Source of the DNA: Echinicola shivajiensis | GTDB taxonomy: Bacteria; Bacteroidota; Bacteroidia; Cytophagales; Cyclobacteriaceae | DNA: 64,000 bases | Direction: 5' to 3' | Assembly: GCF_018642165.1 (NCBI RefSeq) | Contig: NZ_JAHHZM010000002.1 | Span: 1-64,000 of the forward strand | Shown: positions 1 to 6,856 of the stretch, piece after piece | How positions within the stretch are numbered: position 1 is the stretch's first letter | Layout: every line of letters starts with the position of its first letter | Notes under the pieces: model-generated | Seen by the model: the letters and a program-made list of their open reading frames with translations, nothing else | What the model was told of the DNA's origin: nothing | The model's database searches: none | Position numbers and translations under genes: made by a program

Positions 1-110
1 TGGGCGGTACGGCGCAGGGGATCCACCTCTTCCCATCCCGAACAGAGAAGTTAAGCCCTGTCGCGCCGATGGTACTGGGGTTACACCCGGGAGAGTAGGT
101 CGCCGCCCTC
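1..110 (+). rRNA. rrf: 5S ribosomal RNA
   Basis: The segment carries the conserved 5S core (CCGAACAGAGAAGTTAAGCC at about 39-58, then GCGCCGATGGTACT and GGGAGAGTAGGTCGCCGCC). The closing helix is visible: GGGCGG at 2-7 pairs with CCGCCC at 103-108. This is the last gene of an rRNA operon whose 16S and 23S genes lie before the window. One or two bases of the 5' end may be missing. Confidence 0.93.
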
Positions 111-117
111 ACCTATC

Positions 118-157
118 AGGCCCCTTTTACAAACACCGTGAAAGGGGCTTTTTGTTT
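118..157 (+). terminator. rRNA operon terminator
   Basis: A GC-rich stem (GCCCCTTT at 120-127 with AAAGGGGC at 141-148) with a 13-nt loop is followed by a T-rich run. It lies directly after the 5S gene, as expected for the end of an rrn operon. Confidence 0.85.
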
Positions 158-302
158 TTAATTTAACTTCATAAGAACCTAAAAGGAGGTGATTAAAAAG
201 AGTAAAATTAAAGCTTCTGTGTAATCAAGTAACTTTTTATAATGGGATTGCGGATTCTTTCATCCTTTTATGGATGTAATTCAAAATTTAATAGTGAAAT
301 GA

Positions 303-338
303 GAAAAGCCAATAGCTATTATTAACTATTGACTTTTC
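303..338 (-). terminator. Hairpin terminator downstream of maf
   Basis: The inverted repeat GAAAAGCCAATAG (303-315) / CTATTGACTTTTC (326-338), with one wobble pair, lies 20 bases beyond the maf stop codon. The T-rich ends of the arms make it a plausible terminator in either direction; there is no long separate T tract. Confidence 0.5.
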
Positions 339-357
339 CCATATGTTTAATACTGGA

Positions 358-936
358 TTACCAGTTTTTTAATTCTTCATATATTCTATGGACAGGAAGC
401 CCCATGACAGTATAGAAAGAGCCTACTAATTTGTTCACTGCAGCATAACCTATCCATTCTTGTACACCATAAGCACCGGCCTTATCAAAGGGGTGGCATT
501 TATCAATATAATATTCTATTTCCTGATCGGATAATTCATTAAAGTAAACTTCTGTAATATCGGAGTAAACTGTTTTTTTGTGGTTGTCCATCATACAAAC
601 TCCAGAAATTACTTGATGGGCTTTACCCGACAATTGCTTTAGCATTTCAATAGCTTCTTGCTTGTTGGCAGGCTTATTCAACACCTTACCATCCACAAGT
701 ACAGTGGTGTCCGAAGTAATGATTAATTCATCTGGGCCTAGATCTGGTTCAAATGCTTTTGCTTTCTTTTCGGCCAAGTAAGCAGCTACTTCTGTGTGTT
801 CTAAATCCTCTGGAAAATCTTCATTTACCTCTTTTGTGCGGACTTCAAAAGGTATAAATAAACCTTTCATTAACTCTTGTCTTCTAGGTGACTTAGAAGC
901 AAGAACGATTCTTTTTGTGTTTAGTATAGGAAACAA
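358..936 (-). CDS. maf: Maf family nucleotide pyrophosphatase
   Basis: A 192-residue Maf/YhdE-type protein. The family hydrolyses non-canonical or excess nucleoside triphosphates (dTTP, UTP, modified pyrimidines) to monophosphate and pyrophosphate in the cytoplasm; it was first described as a septum inhibitor. Visible signatures are the N-terminal ASKSPRRQEL phosphate-binding loop (residues 13-22), the acidic TSDTTV segment (about 74-79), and PFDKAGAYGVQEW (about 148-160), the typical C-terminal substrate loop. The length is normal for the family. It is the last gene of a tight operon, starting one base after the DUF1015 gene stops, and is followed by a hairpin at 303-338. Confidence 0.93.
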   Translation of the reverse strand: MFPILNTKRIVLASKSPRRQELMKGLFIPFEVRTKEVNEDFPEDLEHTEVAAYLAEKKAKAFEPDLGPDELIITSDTTVLVDGKVLNKPANKQEAIEMLKQLSGKAHQVISGVCMMDNHKKTVYSDITEVYFNELSDQEIEYYIDKCHPFDKAGAYGVQEWIGYAAVNKLVGSFYTVMGLPVHRIYEELKNW

Positions 937-937
937 T

Positions 938-2236
938 TTATTGGTAGTTATAATATGGATAATTGAAATCTTCTTCTTTTATAGAGCCAAATAATAGGCC
1001 GGATAATAATTTGGGGTAAAAATAAGTTGATTTTTGGGGAAGGGTATAGCCTGAATTACAAACTTTTAATATTTCTTCTATCTTTACTGGCCGTGTAAGT
1101 ATAGCTATATCTACTTCATTTTTGTTTAATTTTAGTTTGCAGATATCGAGGTTACTCTCATATTCTATATTATTTGAATAGCGTTGTTCGTGGTATGGAA
1201 TCCCTATGATTTTATCAATAAAGAAATAGTGAAGTATGGATAAATCTAATTCTTTCACTACCTCTGGTGTAGATGTGGAGAATTCAGGAAAGCATTCTGG
1301 TTTGAATACAATATTATAGGCAAATTCTCTTGTCAGGAGAATATAGCTCCATTTAGCTGTTATATTCTCCGAATGGAAAGCGTCATTGCGTTGGTAGGGA
1401 TAAATGTTGAAATACTCTTTAAGTTTATTGATTAGCTCATGTTCAGAAAATCTTATGTTTCTCAGCAATCTATGTGTAGGTAGAATTTTAAGGTTGTTTG
1501 AACAGGAATTGGTGAAATACATCATGTGGTAATTATAAGCTTCTTTACCGCTATGATTTGGATTCCCGGATTGACAAATGTTCTTGTATTTAATGGCTGC
1601 TTGTAGTCTATGATGACCATCGGCCAGAATGATGTTTTTAGGCTTTATTAGGTCCAAAAACTTCTTAATAATTATAGGCTTGTTAATTCTTGAAAGAACT
1701 TCTCTTACGCCTTGATAATCTTTTATATTATATAGGGGATCTTTTATGGCCTCATCCATAAAGTTTTCCAGAACAAAGTTTTTGTCCTCAAAAAGCCCGT
1801 GAGTAGGACTTGATTGTATCAGCGTTTTTTGAAGCAGGCTAAGTCGTTCTTTTACCGAAGAGGATATCGTGTCTTCATGCCTTAAAATCACCTTTTCTTC
1901 CCAATCATAGGCTTTAATTTGTGCTATGAAACCTTTTCTGCAATATTCCTTTTTACTGCCTGCTGGGGTAAAGTATTGATAATAAACATATATTCCTGGT
2001 TCATTATCCTGAAGGATTATTTCATTGTACTTCCATTGGTTTAAAGTTTCAACTGGCTTTTCTAAGTTTTCCTTTTTTTCTGGCAAGGTCAAGTGGACGC
2101 TGTTAAAGGGATTGCTATAAAGGTTTTCCAATTGCCCAGGCGCAGCAACATCAAAAAGTGGAGAAACTAATTCTTCCATTGGTATATTAAGGTTCTTATT
2201 GTACCGCCAAGCACGTAAGGGTAATATTTCAGCCAC
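938..2236 (-). CDS. DUF1015 family protein
   Basis: This 432-residue soluble protein matches the DUF1015 family, whose hallmark ADGHHR is at residues 205-210 and whose conserved HEDT is at about 120-123. The fold is thought to be related to ParB/sulfiredoxin-type nucleotide-binding proteins, which include serine kinases; a kinase-like activity here is only an inference. It has no signal peptide or membrane segment. The start overlaps the end of accC by 8 bases, and maf starts 1 base after its stop, so the three genes are almost certainly cotranscribed and translationally coupled. Family membership is fairly sure, the biochemical role is not. Confidence 0.8.
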   Translation of the reverse strand: MAEILPLRAWRYNKNLNIPMEELVSPLFDVAAPGQLENLYSNPFNSVHLTLPEKKENLEKPVETLNQWKYNEIILQDNEPGIYVYYQYFTPAGSKKEYCRKGFIAQIKAYDWEEKVILRHEDTISSSVKERLSLLQKTLIQSSPTHGLFEDKNFVLENFMDEAIKDPLYNIKDYQGVREVLSRINKPIIIKKFLDLIKPKNIILADGHHRLQAAIKYKNICQSGNPNHSGKEAYNYHMMYFTNSCSNNLKILPTHRLLRNIRFSEHELINKLKEYFNIYPYQRNDAFHSENITAKWSYILLTREFAYNIVFKPECFPEFSTSTPEVVKELDLSILHYFFIDKIIGIPYHEQRYSNNIEYESNLDICKLKLNKNEVDIAILTRPVKIEEILKVCNSGYTLPQKSTYFYPKLLSGLLFGSIKEEDFNYPYYNYQ

Positions 2237-3731
2237 TTTTTTTCCTTTTAGTCCAATTGGTTTTTTCTTTTAATTGTTGTTGAGTTAAAGGTTGATTTTG
2301 TGGTGATGATTGTTGAATAATAAATGAACTTAAAGCTGCTAATATTGCTTTTTCATCATTAGTGAAACTGGTTTTTAAGTTTTCAGGAGTAAAATACTTC
2401 TCAATAAATTTTGTGTCAAATTCACCAGATCTAAAGGAAGCATGATTCATCACATATTTAGCGAAAGGAAGTGTGCTTTCAATTCCAGTGATTATATAGC
2501 CATTAATAGCCCTGATCATTTTTTCAATGCATTTTTCTCTATCCTCATCAAAGCAAATTAATTTAGCGATCATAGGGTCGTAATATATCGGGATGTCCAT
2601 TCCTTCTTCAAAACCATCGTCCACTCTGATTCCTGGACCTTCAGGCCTTTTATAAGTATGGAGTTTGCCTATATCAGGAAGGAAATTGTTTTGGGGATCT
2701 TCAGCATATACCCTGGTTTCAATAGCGTGTCCATTAATACTTAATTCCTCTTGGTTAAAACTTAGTGTTTTCCCTTCTGCTATAAGAACTTGTTCGCGGA
2801 CAAGGTCTTTTCCTGTAATGAATTCAGTTACAGGATGTTCAACCTGTAGTCTAGTGTTCATTTCAAGAAAATAAAAATTCAGTTTCTCATCTACTATGAA
2901 TTCAACCGTTCCTGCACCGTGGTAACTACAAGCCTTGGCAACATTGATCGCCGCAATGCCCATTTTTTGCCGCATGCTAGGTGTGACTATAGCTGAAGGA
3001 GCCTCCTCTATTACCTTTTGGTGTCGTCTTTGGATGGAACATTCTCTTTCAAACAAATGGACAATATTCCCATGTTGGTCTCCCAAGATTTGGATTTCTA
3101 TATGTCGCGGTGAGCTGATATATTTTTCGATGAATACAGCACCATCGCCAAATGAACTTTGCGCTTCACTCACGGCTCTTTGTAGTTGTTCTTCGAATTC
3201 GTCTTCATTTTCAACAATTCGCATACCTTTGCCTCCTCCTCCTGCACTTGCTTTGATAAGAATAGGGTAGCCCACTTCCTTGGCTATTTTTTTTGCCTCG
3301 ATTAGATCAGATATGGGCTCGTCAGTACCTGGGACTAAGGGGATATCATATTGACTTACTGCTTTTTTTGCTGCAAGTTTACTCCCCATTATTTCAATGG
3401 CGGTAGGCGAAGGGCCTATGAAAATGATACCGGCTGCCTGTACTTTTTGGGCAAACGCTGCGTTCTCTGAAAGGAATCCATAGCCGGGGTGAATAGCATC
3501 TACTTTTAAAGCCTTGGACAGCTCAATAATTTTGTCTTGTAAAAGGTAAGATTCTTTAGATGGCGAGGGACCAAGATAAGCAGCCTCATCTGCAAAACTT
3601 ACATGAGGGGAATTCCTATCTGCATCGCTGAAAACTGCCACAGATATTATACCCATTTCATGGAGAGTTCTCATGATCCTTAAGGCAATTTCACCTCTGT
3701 TGGCAATTAGGATTTTCTTAATCTTCGGCAT
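2229..3731 (-). CDS. accC: Biotin carboxylase subunit (acetyl/propionyl-CoA carboxylase type)
   Basis: The 500-residue protein is an ATP-grasp biotin carboxylase, which carboxylates biotin on a carrier protein using ATP and bicarbonate. The N-terminal domain begins KKILIANRGEIALRIM; the ATP-binding glycine loop GGGGKGMR is at 164-171; the catalytic EMNTRLQVEHPVTE block is at 289-302, with the expected Glu, Asn, Arg and Glu residues. There is no biotinyl MKM motif at the C terminus, so carrier and carboxyltransferase must be encoded elsewhere. It is about 50 residues longer than E. coli AccC, with a polar C-terminal tail. Whether it serves acetyl-CoA or propionyl-CoA carboxylase cannot be decided here. 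It is first in the operon with DUF1015 and maf. Confidence 0.9.
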   Translation of the reverse strand: MPKIKKILIANRGEIALRIMRTLHEMGIISVAVFSDADRNSPHVSFADEAAYLGPSPSKESYLLQDKIIELSKALKVDAIHPGYGFLSENAAFAQKVQAAGIIFIGPSPTAIEIMGSKLAAKKAVSQYDIPLVPGTDEPISDLIEAKKIAKEVGYPILIKASAGGGGKGMRIVENEDEFEEQLQRAVSEAQSSFGDGAVFIEKYISSPRHIEIQILGDQHGNIVHLFERECSIQRRHQKVIEEAPSAIVTPSMRQKMGIAAINVAKACSYHGAGTVEFIVDEKLNFYFLEMNTRLQVEHPVTEFITGKDLVREQVLIAEGKTLSFNQEELSINGHAIETRVYAEDPQNNFLPDIGKLHTYKRPEGPGIRVDDGFEEGMDIPIYYDPMIAKLICFDEDREKCIEKMIRAINGYIITGIESTLPFAKYVMNHASFRSGEFDTKFIEKYFTPENLKTSFTNDEKAILAALSSFIIQQSSPQNQPLTQQQLKEKTNWTKRKKSG

Positions 3732-3817
3732 AGGGTATTGGGATTACTATTCTGTGTAAAAAAATGGTTTTTAATAATATAACAATTAAAGCAGGAATTG
3801 TGAAATATGATGCGTTT

Positions 3818-3849
3818 TTTGCACATAACTTGAAAATATGCTATTTTTG
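3818..3849 (+). promoter_or_regulatory. Bacteroidota-type promoter for the alpha-oxoamine synthase
   Basis: The -33 element TTTG (3818-3821) and -7 element TATTTTTG (3842-3849, fitting TAnnTTTG) are separated by 20 nt, the canonical Bacteroidota primary sigma factor spacing. Transcription would start near 3856, about 50 bases before the TTG start codon. Confidence 0.7.
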
Positions 3850-3907
3850 GGGGTTTTAAAGAATAGTATAAGAAGTAAGCAGTAAGTACTCTAAACGATT
3901 ATAAGTT

Positions 3908-5158
3908 TTGGATATATTTGAAAAACTACAAACAAATCTAGGACCACTTGGCAAGCACTCAGACTTGTCAGAAGGATATTTTATGTTCCCAAAATTGGAG
4001 GGTGAAATAGCTCCTAGAATGAAATTTAAGGGAAAGGAAGTTTTGACCTGGAGTTTGAACAACTACCTAGGTTTAGCTAACCACCCAGAGGTAAGAAAGG
4101 CTGATGCAGAGGCTGCCGAAAAGTGGGGTGCCGCATATCCCATGGGAGCGAGGATGATGTCCGGTAATACCGATTTACACGAGAAGTTGGAGAGAGAGCT
4201 GGCTGAGTTTGTTGGAAAAGAAAAAGCTTATTTGCTCAATTTCGGTTATCAGGGAATTATGTCTGTAATTGATTCATTGGTGGATCGTAAGGATGTAATT
4301 GTATATGATAGCGAATGTCATGCTTGTATTATTGATGCCTTGAGAATGCATATGGGTAAACGTTTTGTTTTCCCGCATAATGACATGGAGAATTTCGAAA
4401 AGCAATTGGTAAGAGCAGAAAAACTGACCAATGAAACTGGCGGTGGGATCCTTGTGATTACTGAAGGTGTTTTCGGAATGACCGGTAATATGGGAGATTT
4501 GAAAGGGATTGTGAAGTTGAAAGAGAAATTCCAATTTAGGTTATTGGTGGATGATGCACATGGTTTTGGCACCATGGGTGCTACTGGTGCTGGAGCAGGA
4601 GAGGAGCAAGGCGTTCAGGATCAAATTGACCTTTACTTCTCTACTTTCGCTAAATCTATGGCTGGTATAGGTGCGTTTATTGCAGGAAATGAAAAGGCTG
4701 TTCATTATCTCAAATATAATATGCGTTCTCAAATCTTCGCCAAATCGCTTCCAATGGTGTTTGTTGAAGGTGGATTGAAACGTTTGGAATTATTGAGAAG
4801 TAATCCAGAGCACAAAGCTAATCTTTGGAAAGTGGTTAATGCTCTTCAAAATGGCTTGAAAGAAAAAGGGTTCAGCATCGGAACTACTACTACTCCAGTT
4901 ACCCCAGTTGTATTAAATGGAACAGTGGGTGAAGCGGCTACCTTAAGTAAGGATTTACGCGAGAATTATAATATTTTCTGCTCTGTCGTAATCTATCCGG
5001 TGGTACCTAAAGGAATGATTATTTTGAGATTGATTCCTACTGCTGTCCATACTTTGGAAGATGTGGCTGAAACCATTTCTGCTTTCGAAGCTATCAAGGA
5101 TAAACTATCTAGTGGATACTATAAGACTACAGAACTAGCGACTTCATTTGGTGAATAA
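3908..5158 (+). CDS. PLP-dependent alpha-oxoamine synthase (serine palmitoyltransferase / cysteate acyltransferase-like)
   Basis: This 416-residue fold-type I aminotransferase belongs to the alpha-oxoamine synthase group (SPT, KBL, BioF). Such enzymes condense an amino acid with an acyl thioester and lose CO2. The PLP-site DDAHGFG is at 215-221, the Schiff-base lysine is K249 in FAKSMAGIGAF, and a PLP-stacking histidine is likely H138. In Bacteroidota these enzymes start sphingolipid synthesis from serine, or capnine/sulfonolipid synthesis from cysteate; the substrate cannot be told from sequence alone. The start is TTG at 3908: the N-terminal MDIFEKLQTNLGPLG is typical of the group, and the next in-frame ATG would remove it. 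It has its own promoter and is followed by a histone-like gene. Confidence 0.85.
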   Translation: MDIFEKLQTNLGPLGKHSDLSEGYFMFPKLEGEIAPRMKFKGKEVLTWSLNNYLGLANHPEVRKADAEAAEKWGAAYPMGARMMSGNTDLHEKLERELAEFVGKEKAYLLNFGYQGIMSVIDSLVDRKDVIVYDSECHACIIDALRMHMGKRFVFPHNDMENFEKQLVRAEKLTNETGGGILVITEGVFGMTGNMGDLKGIVKLKEKFQFRLLVDDAHGFGTMGATGAGAGEEQGVQDQIDLYFSTFAKSMAGIGAFIAGNEKAVHYLKYNMRSQIFAKSLPMVFVEGGLKRLELLRSNPEHKANLWKVVNALQNGLKEKGFSIGTTTTPVTPVVLNGTVGEAATLSKDLRENYNIFCSVVIYPVVPKGMIILRLIPTAVHTLEDVAETISAFEAIKDKLSSGYYKTTELATSFGE

Positions 5159-5255
5159 AGTTTCAAAAAATATGGCTGATGTGTTGTTTTATAAACATTT
5201 TGACTATATTGAATGAAAAATAAACTTATCATCAACCTAAAAATTAATTTTTACC

Positions 5256-5432
5256 ATGAGTAAATTTAGTGAAATCAAAGATCTAGTAATGTCTTTGGAA
5301 GCTGACTTCGAAAAATTCTATGAAAAGAAAAATTCAGCAGCTGGTACCAGAGTTAGAAAAGGTATGCAAGAGATGAAAAATATGGCCCAAGAAATTCGTA
5401 AAGAAGTTCAGGACATCAAAAATAAAGGTTAA
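5256..5432 (+). CDS. Histone H1-like (Hc1 family) small basic protein
   Basis: A 58-residue ORF starting ATG at 5256. The product begins MSKFSEIKDLVMSLEADFEK and contains AAGTRVRKGMQEMKNMAQ, a pattern I recognise from the short Bacteroidota proteins assigned to the Hc1 histone H1-like family, thought to bind DNA. It is helical, charged, and rich in Lys/Glu/Met, with no signal peptide. It lies 97 bases after the synthase gene and ends 14 bases before a strong terminator, so it is probably on the same transcript or has its own promoter in the gap. DNA binding is family-based inference. Confidence 0.82.
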   Translation: MSKFSEIKDLVMSLEADFEKFYEKKNSAAGTRVRKGMQEMKNMAQEIRKEVQDIKNKG

Positions 5433-5445
5433 TATAAGCTTCAAT

Positions 5446-5475
5446 AAAAAAAGCTGGCCAACTACGTTGGCCAGC
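5446..5475. terminator. Bidirectional terminator between the histone-like gene and dapA
   Basis: A perfect stem AAGCTGGCCA / TGGCCAGCTT with a 6-nt loop is flanked by an A run on the left and a T run on the right (about 5446-5483). It can therefore stop transcription from both convergent sides. Confidence 0.9.
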
Positions 5476-5481
5476 TTTTTT

Positions 5482-6342
5482 TTATACTGTTTGTGAAACT
5501 TCTTTTATCTTTTTGTCCAGACTTTCGGTTGCCCTTAGTAGTGGAAGTCTTACTTGGTCCCCACAGATACCTATGTGTTTTAAGAGGTTTTTAATGCCCA
5601 CAGGGTTGCTTTCTGCGTACATAAGTGGATTGATTTCCAATAAGCGGAAAACGGCAGTTTTGGCCTCTTCAAGCTTTCCGTGGCATATGGTTTTAAAGAC
5701 ATCAGGATAGCTGTTGGCAAGGACTGAAATAACCCCTTCACAACCGATGGCACGCATGGAAGCAGTAAGCATATCATCACCTGAAATCAATAAAAAATCC
5801 TCAGGTTTGTTTTTACAGATTTCCATACACTGTACCAAATCACCGCTAGCTTCTTTAATTCCAATAATATTGGAATGTTTGGAAAGTGCCAAAGTGGTCT
5901 GTGCGGTCATATTGGACATGGTTCTTCCAGGTACATTATAAAGGATTACAGGTACAGGGCAAGCTTCGGCGATTTTTTCGAAGTGAATTTGGATGCCTGC
6001 TTGAGTAGGCTTGTTATAGTAAGGACTTACAGAAAGGATAGCATCTACCTTGCTTAGGTCTGTGTCATTGATTTCGTCAATGGCAGCCCGGGTATTATTT
6101 GCTCCAATTCCATAAACAATAGGTAGTCTTCCATTATTAATCTTAATGGCCTCAGCAAGGACAGAACGTTTTTCCTCTCTGGATAAGGTAGATGCTTCTC
6201 CAGTAGTTCCTTGCACAACCAGGTAATCAGCACCACCTTTGATAACATGCTCCACTACCTTTTCTAACCCACTAAAATCAATATTTCCTTCCTCATCAAA
6301 AGGCGTAACTAAGGCTACTCCCGTCCCAATAAATTTTTTCAT
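5482..6342 (-). CDS. dapA: 4-hydroxy-tetrahydrodipicolinate synthase
   Basis: The 286-residue DHDPS (TIM barrel) condenses pyruvate with aspartate semialdehyde, the first committed step to lysine and meso-diaminopimelate for peptidoglycan. Key residues are visible: the GTTGEASTL pyruvate loop (T46, T47), YNVPGRT with Y135 and R140, and the Schiff-base lysine K163 in GIKEASGD. The length is normal. It follows the DUF6913 gene by 2 bases and ends at the shared terminator, so it is the last gene of the ligA-DUF6913-dapA operon. Confidence 0.96.
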   Translation of the reverse strand: MKKFIGTGVALVTPFDEEGNIDFSGLEKVVEHVIKGGADYLVVQGTTGEASTLSREEKRSVLAEAIKINNGRLPIVYGIGANNTRAAIDEINDTDLSKVDAILSVSPYYNKPTQAGIQIHFEKIAEACPVPVILYNVPGRTMSNMTAQTTLALSKHSNIIGIKEASGDLVQCMEICKNKPEDFLLISGDDMLTASMRAIGCEGVISVLANSYPDVFKTICHGKLEEAKTAVFRLLEINPLMYAESNPVGIKNLLKHIGICGDQVRLPLLRATESLDKKIKEVSQTV

Positions 6343-6344
6343 TT

Positions 6345-6836
6345 CTAAATTATCTTCTTTAGGTACTTAAGTAAATTTTTAATATTGTGATCCAAATCCG
6401 TATTTTCCTTCGCTAACATTAAATCAAAACCATTTGAAGCAGATTGATCATAGAAACCAATTTTGCAACGTGCGTTTTTTTGATTGACGACCAGTTTTTG
6501 GAAGTCATTAAAGTCAGTTACTGTGGACAAAAACAAATCTGCAGGGCTGTCAAGAAAATCTTGTAAGTGATTTTGGGCTTTGCCAAACAAGGAAAACCCT
6601 TTACTTGAAAAACTTCCCTCAACAGATCCTTTATCAGTGTAATATACGGTTTGAATTTCCAGCTTTGCCGGCCATTCATTTTGGATAGTTTTTTCAGCTA
6701 TCGCTATCTCTTCATAAGAATCTGCTAAAATATGAATTGATTTAATATCATCCATTGATTTTAACCAATTCTCTACAGTATTGCCTTTATTTTTTTTGAG
6801 CTGAAGAGAAATAAAGAATTTTTTTATCCATTTCAT
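6345..6836 (-). CDS. DUF6913-type hypothetical protein
   Basis: This 163-residue protein has no signal peptide or membrane segment. I recognise it only as a conserved Bacteroidota protein (probably DUF6913) commonly found beside dapA and ligA. The sequence starts with a basic amphipathic stretch (MKWIKKFFISLQLKKNKG) and continues with alternating strand/helix segments. There are no catalytic motifs I can name. It sits between ligA (20-base gap) and dapA (2-base gap) in one operon, which is its only functional hint. Confidence 0.72.
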   Translation of the reverse strand: MKWIKKFFISLQLKKNKGNTVENWLKSMDDIKSIHILADSYEEIAIAEKTIQNEWPAKLEIQTVYYTDKGSVEGSFSSKGFSLFGKAQNHLQDFLDSPADLFLSTVTDFNDFQKLVVNQKNARCKIGFYDQSASNGFDLMLAKENTDLDHNIKNLLKYLKKII

Positions 6837-6856
6837 GTCTTTTTTCGCAAAGGGGG

